From Cryptomeria japonica (taxonomy: Eukaryota > Streptophyta > Pinopsida > Cupressales > Cupressaceae): a DNA stretch of 64,000 nucleotides. The stretch is from positions 340,166,793 to 340,230,792 of the forward strand of contig NC_081408.1 of NCBI RefSeq assembly GCF_030272615.1. Direction: 5' to 3'. The position numbers were made by a program, and so were the translations under genes. Position 1 is the stretch's first letter. Every line of letters begins with the position of its first letter. Of the stretch, positions 22,211 through 34,132 are shown one piece after another. A model generated the notes under the pieces. It ran no database searches, was not told the origin of the DNA, and saw nothing but the letters and a program-made list of their open reading frames with translations.

Positions 22211-22982
22211 TGTGTATGGTGAAAATGGATAACAATAACAACAATATTGAAAGGCTAAATGAATCCAACCACTAAACCCTAGCCTAACAATGATCAAAGA
22301 TCCACCATAACATATGAAGATTACCTAAGACAAAGCAAATAACTCAAAAATCACAAAGATTATACCATCACATGTCCAATAGAGTTTTGATCTCCATTCT
22401 TCCTATCTCCATTGATCTTGTTTGATGTATATTTGCTCTCAGATTTTTGTATGCACAAGAGCTCAACAAAGAACGGAATGTGGTTGCAAGTAGGATCATA
22501 GTGTAGCCAAGTCTTCAAGATTAGTCATTAGGGTTTGACAATGAAGGAAGCATCTCCTTAAATAGAAGACACAATATGAAATGGAGGGTTAAGATTGAGA
22601 GGTGTAAAAAGAGAGGTCGGCTAGGATTAGAGGGTAGGTAGAAGAAATACCAAAATAATGAAAGAGGTAGGTAGTGTAGGAATTAAGAGATGAATGACAT
22701 GTGTCATATGTAGAAAAAGATAATGAATTAATTAAATAAATAAATATTTATTTAATTAATAGAAGAAATAGGACAATTAAATAAATAAAATATTTATTTA
22801 ATTTAGGAAAGGGTAATTTAAATAAATAAATGTATTTATTTAAATGAGAAACAAGGCTAGAAGAGGATAAATGAATTAATTAAATAAATAAAAATTTATT
22901 TAATTAATAGAAGAATTAGGCTTAGATAATTAAATAAATAAAATATTTATTTAATTAAACATGACAATTTTGGGTGTCTACA
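22211..22982 (-). repeat. TatY 5' LTR
   Basis: This 772-bp copy of 6759-7530 is followed by the right target duplication CTATC (22983-22987). The element-strand TATA-type box lies at 22556-22565 and the five-palindrome array at 22726-22958. Confidence 0.95.
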
Positions 22983-23544
22983 CTATCTTCTATCTTGATT
23001 ATATAAGAGGCAAAACAATGTATATTAATGCATTATTTGGAGCATTCAATCCTTAATACTCTAACATCCATATCCATTACACATTATCCTTCCACCTCAT
23101 ACATCTTTACCCACCATCCTTGCATCCTTAATTCCACTACCTCTAGTGTGGGGCATTGCACTCCTTTGCAACATAGTCTTTGGGTCTCCATCACCCCACC
23201 CTTCAGTCCTCCATATCATATACATATTCATCCACTCCATCCATGTGTCTCCTATCCAAACAATAACTCCCTCCTTCCATTCATCCATCCTCTTACTAAT
23301 CCTTGGATCTCCCTTGTCATTGGTTCCATTCAATCAAATCCTATCCACCAATCCACCCCATCCAATCTAATTTCTAATCCAATCATATTCTCTATCTCTT
23401 CCAATTTAATCAATAATCCCATCCTCAATCAAATCTTACTCAATCATCCATCCCCCTTTTTCATCATATCTGATCATTTATCCTTCCTCCACTCCTATCT
23501 AATCCATCAAACTGAGCTTTCCCCATCTACCTAAATATAGCATA
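22983..23544 (+). other. Element A sequence resuming after TatY
   Basis: This is pyrimidine-rich DNA of the same character as 4300-6750 (CCATCC, AATCC and TCCATC words). A frame at 23028-23534 is open but of the same low-complexity kind, and I recognise no domain. It breaks abruptly into copia coding sequence near 23545. Confidence 0.55.
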
Positions 23545-24790
23545 GAGAAACAACTGGTCAATGGTTGAAACTACTAGGACAATGTTGATACAAGGAGGTG
23601 TAGTGAAAACATTTTGGAAAGAAGCTATAAGTACAACTGTCTACACAATGAAATGAGTTTTGGTGAAAAAAGGTAAGGACAAGACCCCTTATGAAAACTG
23701 GTATGGGAGATCACCTAATGTTAGCTATTTTAAGATATTTGGAAGCAAATGTTTTATTAAAAGAGGTAATTACACAATCCTATAAATACTTCAACAACTG
23801 GACATGGAGAATTGTTGAGAGTGCGGATGTTCGTGTAGATGAATGTCCTAAAGTCTCAGAAGGAACCAATTTAGACAAAAAGGATGAAGATCCTTGCATT
23901 TTTCTTTTGGAACCTGAAACTGTTAAATCAAAAACTAGTAAAGAAAATCATAATGTACTTGTTCAATTGGAACAAATAAATTCAGAAAAAGATGATAATG
24001 AAGAAGTTGAACCTGAAGAGAATGATCATGTTATTCCTAGGTATGTGAGACTGAATCACAGTCTTCAATAGATTATTAGGGATAAGGATGCTTGAATACC
24101 TACTAGAAGGAGAATAAGAGAAAACTCTTGCATTATCTCCACCTTTGAACCTAGAAGTGCTAAGGACGCATTTGGTGATGGTCATTGGGTTAAAGCTATG
24201 GAGGAGGAATTGGATCAAATTGAGAAGAACAACACTTGGACTCTAGTACCGCGACTAATAAACAAGAATGTTATAGGTACTAAATGGGTGTTCAGAAACA
24301 AGTTAAATGAAGATGGTGTGGTAGTTCGCAACAAGGCAAGATTAGTCTACAAAGGTTATGTGCAAGAAGAAGGAGAAGATTATGGAGAAACTTTTGCACC
24401 AATAGAAATATTGGAAGGTGTTAGAACTTTACTTGCATTTGAATCTCATAAGAAGTTCAAGGTATCCCAGATAGATGTTAAGTCTGTAGTTTTGAATGGG
24501 ATATTGGAAGAAGAGGTTTATATAGAGCATCCTAATGGTTATGCATTGACAGATAAGGAAGACATGATATGCAGATTGCATAAAGCTTTGTATGGATTAA
24601 GGCAGGCACCCAAAGCATGGTATGAATGGCTTCATACACATATGATGAAGATAGGCTTTTCTAGAACCAACGATGACAACAATATTTATCTCAAGTCTAA
24701 AGGAGATGAAATACTGGTCAGTGAAGTATTTGTTGCTAACATTATATTTGGAGGTAATGATGACATGAGCAATAGTTTTTGCAGATGAAA
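23545..24790 (+). pseudogene. Cop1: Ty1/copia pol fragment
   Basis: This starts truncated in the integrase C-terminal linker (TFWKEAI, KTPYE, WYGRSPNVSYFKIFGSKC, with frame changes) and continues into the RT. Typical RT stretches are EELDQIEKNNTWTLV, GTKWVFRNKLNEDG, FAPIEILEGVRTLLA and LHKALYGLRQAPKAWYEWL. The active-site region is decayed (FVANIIFGGNDDM in place of YVDD context). Stops occur between 24071 and 24198. RNase H is not recognisable. Confidence 0.85.
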
Positions 24791-25286
24791 TGTAGAATGA
24801 TTTTGAGATGTCATTAGTAGGGGAAATAAAAAATTTCATAGGCTTGTAGATATCTTTACCTAACCTCTCCCTAAGATCACTTTTGAGTATCTTAGAAGTC
24901 AATTGGGGGTTGTCCCTCTTCATGAAGTTAGTTGAGCATGATGCTGATTGCATCAGTCCCTAAATTAGTTGTAGAATCTTACATGGATTGATGAAGAAAT
25001 GGATATATTCCACAGGGGGAGCATCAAGTTGTAGTATGTTGTTGATGCACAGTGAGATAAGAATTACATGTTTTTACTTTCACTTTGGCATTTTTGTCAA
25101 AGGGCGAGAAGAATTATGTGATTGAGGAGAAGAATTATGTGTCTAATTAGGGAAACCAGCGGTAGGATAAAGACAGACAGAGCAAGGTGAATACTTGGTA
25201 GTGTAAACCAGGATACCTATTCACCAATCTTAGAAGCAGTCAAAGGCATTGATATTTGTATTGCCATCAATGCCAAAGGAGGTGAT
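24791..25286 (+). other. Cop1 3' region and polypurine tract
   Basis: No intact coding sequence is present. 24850-24960 does not read as the expected RT end and may be rearranged. Near 25273-25286 CCAAAGGAGGTGAT is a polypurine tract directly before the LTR start. Confidence 0.55.
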
Positions 25287-27792
25287 TGTTGGAATTTTTA
25301 GTTTGTTGGAATTTTCCATATAGATTGCATTAATGATATGTTGTCATTGATGTCAATTGAACCGGTAATGGTATTTATGTTATTGTTGATATTGTTGTTT
25401 TTTATATTGGCTAGTAACCAGTAGGAAGAGCTTTGTGGAAGATGTTGTAAACTGGTATGTTAAGTTTGTGAGTTGAACTGGTAAACCAGTGTAAAGGGTT
25501 AAACCTTCCTATGCAATATAACCAGTAAACCCTACCTATTGTTTTTATTAAACCCTAACTGATCAAGTTTGTTGGTTTATTATCTGATGAGTGGTAATGG
25601 ATGGAGACACATGTGATCATTGTATGAGGATAAGTTTAGATTGTTTTGGTGCATTTGTTTGATGTCTTCGGAAGGAGAAAAGTGGATTGCATCTAATGCA
25701 TAGCGTGTGATGAGTTACAAAGTCCGATGAAGTGGTGATCAGTGAGAGGTTGGAATTTTCTTGAAGAATGTGAAGAGATTGTTATGATTTCTAACAAACA
25801 AGATTGTACCGACTTGTTTGTAATCTCAATGATGAGAATTGGGTTTTTATTGTGTTACCAACCTAATTGTTTTGTATTCAAGGGTGATGAAGTTGTTTGT
25901 AAAAGTTGTTGGCAAGATTGGTAGAAACCTGTTGAGTGTGTACTTGCCTAACCGGTGAATGGATCTACACTTTGGGTAAAGGCAAATTGAAGCTTAAAAG
26001 GATCTGATTAAGAAAATGTAGTGCTATTCAGAAAGATCAAGAAAACATGTTGTTTTCTAACAATTATAGCAAAAGTGAAATCCCTTAACTGGGTAAGCTC
26101 TAACAAGCTTGGTTACTTATTAAATCCTCTAACAAGGTGGTCCATTATCTTGGATTCTTAAATCCTTAGGCAAGGTTACGCCTAACAGGTTATTGTGCTT
26201 TTTATCAAGACATATTTGTAAATCCCTTAACTGGGTGATTCCTAAGTGAAATTAGTTCTTAATAGGACTTATTGTAAAGCTTTAACATGCTTGGCTCCTA
26301 ATAGGGAAAACTTTAGAAGAGTTCATATAGATATCCTTGTGAGTCTCATCTCACTATGGTTTTTACCTATTTGGCTTTTCCGTGTATAAATATTTGTGTC
26401 AAGTGGTGATTTTTTTTGTGGTTATTGTTATGTCCTGGAGACAACTGAGAGGGGGGGGGGGGGTGAATCAGTTGTCCAATAAATTCAACCAAAATTAACT
26501 TAACCAAAACTTAATGCTTAATGCTTGAAACCAAAATTTATGTCGGTAGATAGTTTTATCATTTAATTGCAGTACCAGTAAAGATTAATGCATGAAACAG
26601 AAAGATAACAACATCCACAACACATAACAAAAATATTTGTACGTGGAAACCTTGTAAGGGGAAAAACCATGGTGGAAAGTCTTACCCATAATCAAATGAT
26701 ACTACTACAAATAGTATATGTGTACAATATGGATTCTGCACATGCCAAGAGGCCAACTACCTAGAGCTCACTGCTCAATCACAAAATGAGAGTCACGCTG
26801 ACTACAATTGGATGGTTAAATCCAATGATAATGTACTTCTTAAAATAGCATCTTCATATGCTAGATTTAGTACTAGTTTAGTTATGATTACCTTCACAAA
26901 AACCTTCCTTCAACCTTCAAATGATGTCTGCATGTATAGCTCTACTTATGTTCATATATACCTTATTACAAGTCTTTTTCTAATCGCATATCAATCTCAC
27001 AAATGAGATCTTACATTTATACCATAACCTAAGACCAACTGAATAGGTCGGCCCACTAAAAGATATTACAATAAAATCAATTACAAATAAATCATTATGC
27101 GATGCATGATGTTGGCTCAATGCATTTACAATAATAATAAATCATCTCCATAATGTGTCATGCTGATCTGGAATAGATATGCATGTCGATGTATATCCTA
27201 GACCTATTTGCTAGTAACAAAAAATATGCAAACCCAAATAAAAAAATAACCAAATCGCCAAAACCAAGTAATCAAATAATGTCTTTGACATAACCAAGTA
27301 GTCTCCAAGTCATTCCAAGTGCTAGTGAACAATATAATCTGTTGGTGAACCATATACCGATGATTGTGCATAAGTCTCTGACTTGCCAGTGAACATAACC
27401 AAAGATCTTCAAGTGCTGATAAGTGTTGACAAGTGATGACAGGTGTTGACATCAATGACAAAACCATATCAACATATCCAAAATACCAATAGTTATGATC
27501 TTATTTGTTGATTTGATTAACTTCTGATAAGGCATGATAACTAGAATCTTTGAGAGATGAATATGTTGAGATATGATTAAGCATTGTTGATGTTTACGAA
27601 GATTGAAATTGTTTTATTGTTAAGTGTCATAACAGTCAAACCCGTTGATATCAAGTATTATTATGAATATTGATCTTAACTGTGATAATTTTACTTTGTG
27701 TGATTGAATTTGAGTTTGGGAACATTGTATCTTTTTCAGTATACTAATTCACCTCCCCTCTCTTAGTATTCTACCAGATACTTATTCTTTCA
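25287..27792 (+). repeat. Cop1 3' LTR, split by a solo LTR
   Basis: The LTR starts TGTTGGAATTTTT at 25287 and continues to 26425, then resumes at 27497 and probably ends ...TTCTTTCA at 27792. Near its end it carries the AATTCACCTCCCCTCTCTTAG motif shared by the copia LTRs here. The right end is approximate. Confidence 0.65.
26426..27491 (-). mobile_element. Copia solo LTR
   Basis: This 1066-bp LTR on the minus strand is flanked by GTTAT on both sides (26421-26425 and 27492-27496). On the plus strand it begins TGTTATGTCCTGGAGAC with a long G-run (about 26450-26463) and ends ...AATACCAATA, with the expected CA changed to TA. No internal sequence remains, so it arose by recombination between the two LTRs of a full element. 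Confidence 0.75.
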
Positions 27793-28892
27793 TCATACCA
27801 TCAAGATTGAATCACTCAGAAGATCAGATCATTGGGGATAAGAACAATGGAATGATGACAAGAAGATTGACAAATAATGAGGTATGTATAATATCTCAAG
27901 TTGAACCAGTATCAGTAATTGAAGCGTGCAAAGATAAATGTTGTTTGAAAGCTATGGATGAAGAATTAGATCAGATTGAGAAGAATAACACATGGACTTT
28001 AGTTCCCCTACCTAAAAATAAGAATGTCATTGGAACTAAATGGTTTTTTAAGAATAAATTGAATGAAGATGGTCAAGATGTAAGGAACAAGGCTATATTG
28101 GTTTGTAAAGGATATTCTTAGAAGGAAGGAATTGATTATGGTGAGGCTTTTGAACATTTAGCTAGGATTGAAGTTGTAAGATTATTTCTTGCCTATTATG
28201 CCCATAAGAACTACAAGGTTTATCAAATGGATGTTAAGTGTGCATTTTTAAATGGGGATCTTGATGAGGAATTTTATATTGAGCAACCTAATGGTTTTTC
28301 ACTTTCAAATGATACAAACATGGTTTCTAGGTTAAGGAAAGCTTTATATGGATTGAAATAGGCACCTAGATCTTGGTATGCAATCTTGGATATATATGTT
28401 TTGAAGCTTAGTTTTACTAAGGGTAATGTTGACCATAATTTATATTATAAGGTCATTGATGATGATATATTGATTATTGAAGTATTTGTTGATGATATCA
28501 TTTTTGAAGGTGAAGATAAGTTATGCATAGAATTTTCTAAGAATATGGGGAAGGAATTTGAAATGTCTATGATTGGGGAAATAAAAAATTTGTTAGGTTT
28601 ATAGATTACTCAGACTGGTAAATGTATTTTCATCCGTCAAACTAAGTATGCTAGGGAATTGTTGAAGAAATTTTGCATGAGAGATTCTAAACCGGTAAGT
28701 ACTCCTATGGTTACAAGTGAGAAATTGACAAGGAAAGATGTTTTTGTACTGGAAAATCCTACAAGATACAAATCTATGTTTGGAGATCTTCTTTATTTGA
28801 CTCAGACTAGGCCTGATATAATGAATGTTGTTTGTATTGCATCTAGATATCAGAGTGATCCTAGTGTTGCCATCGATTCCAAAGGGGAAGAT
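27793..28892 (+). pseudogene. Cop2: Ty1/copia RT fragment with internal deletion
   Basis: This starts at the linker before RT (NHSEDQIIGDKNNG) and runs through EELDQIEKNNTWTLVP, MDVKCAFLNGDLDEEFYIEQ, KALYGLK, the active site VFVDDIIFEG (YVDD context), FCMRDSKPVSTPMV and YLTQTRPDIMNVV. It then jumps straight to the polypurine tract (CCAAAGGGGAAGAT at 28879-28892), so RNase H is deleted. Stops occur at 28121 and elsewhere. It is closely related to Cop1. Confidence 0.88.
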
Positions 28893-30129
28893 TGTTGGCG
28901 ATTTGGAATAATTGATTATGTGATGCATTGATTTTTTGTCATTGATGTCAACAATAGTTGTTTTGGATGCTTTACTGGCACCCTTCTTGTCCTGGTAGGT
29001 TGTGTGGTTTCTAGTTGGTTTGGATATAGTATGATTCAGTATGCTCTTGTATGTTTTAGTTATGGAATTATCTTATTCATGCTACTCATGTTCATATTCA
29101 GTCAGTTGGTTTTAGTCTGGTGATCGAATGCTATCCTGTTTGCTTGAAAGCTTGGTTTGTGGTTCTCGTGAGGGTTTCACCGAAAGGTCTTTGTTGAAGA
29201 TCTTTGATGATATGCATAAGTGGTGTTGGTGTAGCTTTTGGTATGGATTCAGGATGCTGATAGTGATCATGTTAGATACTTGGTGGATTGGGTCATTGCT
29301 TTAGCGTGTGGACCTATATTGGGTCTCGGTTGATCTAGGTTACAGATTGGATTAATGTAAAATGTGAATTGGACCTCTTGATGTGTTTTTTGGATGTCTT
29401 ATGAGTTGGATATTACTTGTTTGGTCTAAGGGAAACTTTTTTTGTAATTATGTAATTTGTTTATTGTCTAGTGGCCGACCTAATTGTTTATGGTTGAGGG
29501 TTTATACATATATGATGTAAGATCTCATTGTATATCATCAGGATATAGGAAAGGGATATGGATATGTAATGTGAAAATAATGTAATATCATTTAGATAGA
29601 GGATTTGGTCAATCATTGAAAATAATGTAATATCATTCAGATAGAGTTTTTAGTCCTTTGGTATTGATTTTAACTGAAACTGTACTCAGGCATAGCAGAT
29701 GCCCTCTTTGTAGTTCATTCATTCTTCCGCATTGTAGTCTGGATTTCTATGTAGTCAATGAGACTCCTTTTGTGATGAGCACTGTGCTCTAGGTTGTTGG
29801 CCTTCCTACAAGTGAAATTCCCTCAATTGTAATTCACATACTTACTATAGAAATATTATTTGAATGTGGATAGGCTTGTCACCGTGTTTTTTCTCTTTAC
29901 TAGGTTTTCCACGTATAAATCTTGGTGTCATATGGATGGTATTTATTCTCTAATCATTGTTTATACTTAGTTGGTTTAACTAATATTTTGGTATTTGGTT
30001 TAAGCATTATGGTATTAATATTTTGGGTTCTAGTATTAAAGTTTTAAATGCTAAATGTTCTGGTAATTGGTGACAACTGATTCACCACCCCCTCTTAGTT
30101 ATCTTCCGGTTATTTGAACTGTCTAACCA
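28893..30129 (+). repeat. Cop2 3' LTR
   Basis: TGTTGGCGATTTGG starts directly after the polypurine tract. Near the right end is CTGATTCACCACCCCCTCTTAG. The end at CA about 30129 is estimated by comparison with Cop1. Confidence 0.6.
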
Positions 30130-30237
30130 ACCTTGAATGTGACCAAATAAATGAAGGTCCTTATCGAGTAAATGTTTCTCAATAATATATAGTACTTGGT
30201 TGACCAAATAGTTGGTCTAAAAAAATAAGGAAAATCA

Positions 30238-30960
30238 ACACCATCATCATCCCAATCCTTGCAATCTAGATAAGGCCTCCATATAATTTTATCCATACAT
30301 TAAAATGTGTCAGCACTACTGAAGCTTACCCTGCTTAGGTTGTGATGTAATCTCACTATATATGTAGACATGTAGATACCTCCAACCTCTGAATCTCATG
30401 CATACTAGTCTAGTGACAATTGCATGCTCCCATACCCAAATATGTAGTAAAGTAACCCTTATAAAGAGGCTCGATCCTCCTAGGTATACAAATGAATGAA
30501 AATCATGATATAGGTGGGCCAACAAACATGAACCCCATGAAAATAAAGTCCCATCCATGATCATATACTCCAATGTGTGTCACCAACTTGCTAAAATCTC
30601 ATTAGACTAAAAGTCAATATATGTGTGTCTATCAATAACACATGTCGTAACTAATGGGAGTTGAGCATAGTATGTAACCATCTCTCTCCAACTCACTCTC
30701 CTCATCTAATATACATATCATCATATTTGAATGCCCATCACAAAATATCCTCATTCCCTAATCAATAATCAAGAACCAAATCATTGATAATAAAGATCCT
30801 AAGAATCCACCAAACATCCTCTAATATGACTAACATCTCTTCAGCATGCAAATGAAATGAATAGTTCTTAGAATGTCATCTCTTTGCAAGCACAACTAAC
30901 ATCCCAAGGTTATCCCTAATCTAAATCATAGAGGTTACATGCCACAATCATGTAGAACTA
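30238..30960 (-). pseudogene. Second PMD remnant, antisense in element C
   Basis: This minus-strand homologue of the TatY PMD protein is broken by stops and frameshifts. Matching stretches are FSWGSCLLAHLYHDFHSFVY with VTLLHIWVWEHAIVTRL and SEITSQPKQGKL (30316-30573), a WRPYLDCKDWDDDG-like stretch near 30240-30290, and a decayed LHAEEMLVILEDV-like stretch further up (about 30830-30900). As in TatY it is antisense to the polypurine tract and LTR that follow at 31944-31958. It is much more diverged than any internal TatY difference, so it marks an older element. Confidence 0.8.
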
Positions 30961-31957
30961 AGTATTCCATGATTTATCTCTAACAATTTAGGCTGCATGC
31001 ACTAAGGGGGAGAATGTCTCTGAAGGAGACATCAAAATAGGTAAGTTAGCCTAAAATCAAAATAATCACTGCGTCAACTAATCCAACATTATGGTACCAT
31101 AACTATCAATTAATCAACCAATTAAAATTGATCAACTACCCAATTCTATCAATTGTCGAGTTATACCTATATACTATGCATTTCTATCAAATGTGCAACT
31201 TTAATTATCATATACGCAGGATCCCCTATCATATGCTCAAATTCATCATTTGTATAGAAAAAGCATACTAATTCATAGAAAGACAAAAATAAACATAGTT
31301 TTATCTTTTTTAATAAATGCACAAAAAAACTTATCATATGCACAACTTTAACAAATGTGTTGCAATATAGTACATATACATAACTTTGCACACCAAGTAC
31401 CCAAATTATGGCACCATACGTACATAATTAGTCTACTTGTTTCTTTTCTTATATTTTTTCATATCCTATTAATGGTGAATTAATGACAACCTAGTAACCT
31501 AATCAATAGAGACATATCAGCTCATTGTAGTCCTTTGGCCACTAGAATTAATAGACCTACACATATCGATGATGTGTCACTAGAATCCCTATCATTTTTG
31601 CTCTTACAATACTCTATTCTAAAATATAAAAGATCAAGGATGTAAATGAGTATAATTGAACCCCAAGGTCTCATATATATTTTTTGAACTATAAATGCTC
31701 ATGCTTGATCATCATGGCTGGCTAAACCTTGACCACCCTATTCTAACTATGCTTTTTCCTAGATTTACTCAGCTTTCTACTCTTGGATCACCTAATCATT
31801 CTACTTCTTCCTATCAAGAGATTTACCATTTTTTTCCCTCTATTCTCTTGAGGGGATATACTACCTCCCACACTAGCACCTTATATGGCATGTACCATTT
31901 TAATTTTAATTTTTTGAAGCAAAATGATAAATGACATTGTCTCAAACAGGGGAAAAA
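30961..31957 (+). other. Element C 3' subterminal region and polypurine tract
   Basis: No gene is present. 31690-31957 is homologous, in the same order, to TatY 7800-7531 on its element strand: TTTACTCAG, CAAGAGATTTACCATTTTTT, CTTGAGGGGATAT and CATTGTCTCAAACAGGGG. The last 14 bases form the polypurine tract. 30961-31690 is AT-rich with nothing recognised. Confidence 0.7.
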
Positions 31958-32950
31958 TGTAGACACCTAAAAAAATTGTCACTAATTATTCCTCCAAATT
32001 AATTAAGTAATTTTATTATTTAATTAAGCCAACATTACTCTTTAATAAAATCAAATTTTATTCCTTTTCTCATAATTAAATAATTTTTAATTATTCTTTA
32101 ATTAAATGATTTTTATTATTTAATTAATTTATTCTTACACAATAGTTAAATAACCTTTATTATTTAATTATTTAATTATTTTTTCTTACTTTCTCACTAA
32201 TTAAATGATTTTTATTATTTAATTAATTAAATCTATTATAATTAAATTAATTCTTTAATTTATTTATTTATTCACTTTAAAAAAAAATTTCTTCCAATAA
32301 GATTTTATTTAGATCTCTTTGTCATGCACATGAATTAAATAATATATTTATTTAATTCCTTTTTCCATTCCTCTCACATGCTAAATTAAATAATTTCTCA
32401 ATTATTTGATGCTAATCAAGTATTCATTTCCAGTTCTTTGACTCACTCTCACTCTATGTTCAACTGACCAGTCAATTATATCTAACTCCTTTCAATCAAT
32501 TCACTTTGTAATTGTCTCAATTAAGTCTTCTTCTCATTGAAAATTCCTTCCACTTCTTAATCTGAGTCATTCATTCATCTATTTACCTCTCAATCTCAAT
32601 CATAGACTATCTCAAGGGTTTTTATAAAAGAAACCTTTCTCTCTAATTTTGACATTCACATTTGAGTCTACATTTATTATGTTGAATATTTATTGCTTTT
32701 CTTATCATTGCATTATCAATCAACCAAACTCTATTTTATTTATGTCATTATTGTGCTAAGTGCTAAAGGCTAAGAGGAAAGACATCAAATTTGTAAGATC
32801 TTGAAAGGATAGGAGAACAATGGAGTCAAGCATGTCATGAATGTGGAGCTATCATTTGGTTTAGTCTTTTTTTTTTGTTATGATTTAATACTTCATCTGT
32901 ATGGTTGAAAAGGATTTTCTAGATCATAGACTAGTGGTTCTATCATTTAG
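31958..32950 (+). repeat. Element C 3' LTR (right end uncertain)
   Basis: It begins TGTAGACACC, the same terminus as TatY, directly after a polypurine tract. It is filled with TTAATTAAATAATTTTTATTATT-type inverted words. A TATA candidate (TTTTTATAAAAG) lies near 32622-32632. The right boundary could not be fixed, and 32950-33900 is AT-rich DNA with no recognised gene that may include the LTR of GypD. Confidence 0.6.
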
Positions 32951-33949
32951 GGCTTGTAGATAGGTTCAAATATTCATGCAGACTATAATATTGACTAGAT
33001 ATTGTTGTCTATTGGAAGATGTGAAAAAAATGGATTTATTGAGAAGGTTCTATAAACTTTCAAGAAAATGCAATTGGTCCACCTTTTATCATTATGTGTG
33101 CATGGTTCACCTTCTTTCCTATGTTGCTTGATGAGGGGAAATCATTGCACTTTTTATTATAGTTTATATTTTATGGTTTTATGAATCTTCAGACTAATAT
33201 GCCTAGCGGCATACCTTATTGCATACATGTTTGTTTTGATTTCAGTTCTTTTATAGCTTCGAAATTGAGATTAATTTACATTGGTTCTTTTTGGTAGAGA
33301 TGTTAAGTTTCAACATTTGGTAATTTTTGTCTAGTAATTAGCATTAGATTTGAAGTTGAAGGTTATTGTTAGGAGAAGTAATAATTAGTTTTACATTTTT
33401 GTTTGGATAGTGTAATTGTTTTAGATTAGATTGGTAATAGCATGGTTAATGAGATGGTTAGTTTAAAGGTGAAAATGGAAGCAAAATTGTTGTTAAGTCA
33501 GATCATGGATTTAGGTGCTATGTTTTTTTTTTGGAAGCATAATTGGACTCAAATTCTACAAGCTTGATTAGTTTTACATTTAGCACTTAATCTAGATTCA
33601 AATTCCTAGACTTAGAAGTAGTTTCAAACTTTCTAGGGAACTCCATGATTCCATCTTAATTTGGTTCTGGTACATTTTTGTTGTCAAACTTGAGTCTTCT
33701 TAGAAATAAGTTATTTAGAAATCTATATTTTAGTTTGATTGATAGTCAAGACTGAGAGCTCCTAATAGCTCCTAACTGACTCCTAATGGAATTTGAACCA
33801 ACCATTAGTCACTGGTGTATAGTACAAAACTCCCCAAAATTGTACCATAGAGAACCCTAATCGCAGACAGCTTTAGACACACCCTGATTAGATACTGAGA
33901 TAAATTAAATGGTGTGAGTTGACAAAGAAATGGCCTTTACCACCATTTT

Positions 33950-33969
33950 TTGTACCATTTCTAGGGAAC
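33950..33969 (+). other. Decayed primer site of GypD
   Basis: TTGTACCATTTCTAGGGAAC aligns with the common plant gypsy primer site TGGCGCCGTTGCCGGGGAAC (tRNA-Asp type). Most of the differences are C to T or G to A. It lies about 160 bases upstream of the GypD gag start, where a primer site is expected. Confidence 0.5.
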
Positions 33970-34132
33970 ACAAGATCTAGCTATTGCAGTTGGAACTTAG
34001 GTGTCGATAAGCAAAGTAGAAATAGTTGATGAGAAGAGCAAGAGACAAATTTGGAAGATTCCTTCCAAGAGAACATCAACCTAACCTAATGTTTGAAGAA
34101 TTTGAGAATCAAGAAAAACATAAACAAAAAAA

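Larger units (their letters stand above)
6759..22982 (-). mobile_element. TatY: young Ty3/gypsy Tat-type LTR retrotransposon
   Basis: TatY is a full-length 16.2-kb element on the minus strand. It has two 772-bp LTRs, matching CTATC target duplications (6754-6758 and 22983-22987), a primer site next to the 5' LTR and a polypurine tract next to the 3' LTR. Domain order is gag, protease, G-patch-like segment, RT, RNase H, second RNase H, integrase. The extra archaeal-type RNase H and absence of a chromodomain point to the Tat lineage. The LTRs differ at five sites by eye (about 0.65%), so insertion was recent, yet the coding frames carry at least seven stops, two frameshifts and a lost integrase catalytic residue. 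It was probably mobilised in trans. An antisense PMD gene lies between integrase and the 3' LTR. Confidence 0.95.

Noticed and set aside
23028-23534. A 168-residue plus-strand protein gene
   Set aside because: It is pyrimidine-rich low-complexity DNA like the rest of element A, with no domain, no ordered repeats and both strands open.
24840-24960. Inverted piece of a host gene after the Cop1 RT
   Set aside because: The minus frame 24597-24953 is mostly complementary to RT. The remaining 100 bases match nothing I recognise on either strand.
26450-26463. Long G homopolymer as a sequencing artefact
   Set aside because: The same G-tract motif occurs at equivalent sites in other copia LTRs, so it is a real motif; only its exact length is doubtful.
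700-32950. Elements A and C as the 5' and 3' halves of one plus-strand element
   Set aside because: Their orientation and family fit, but the LTR-like DNA at 700-1608 and at 31958-32950 do not align by eye, including the TATA contexts. I keep them separate; a careful LTR alignment could reverse this.
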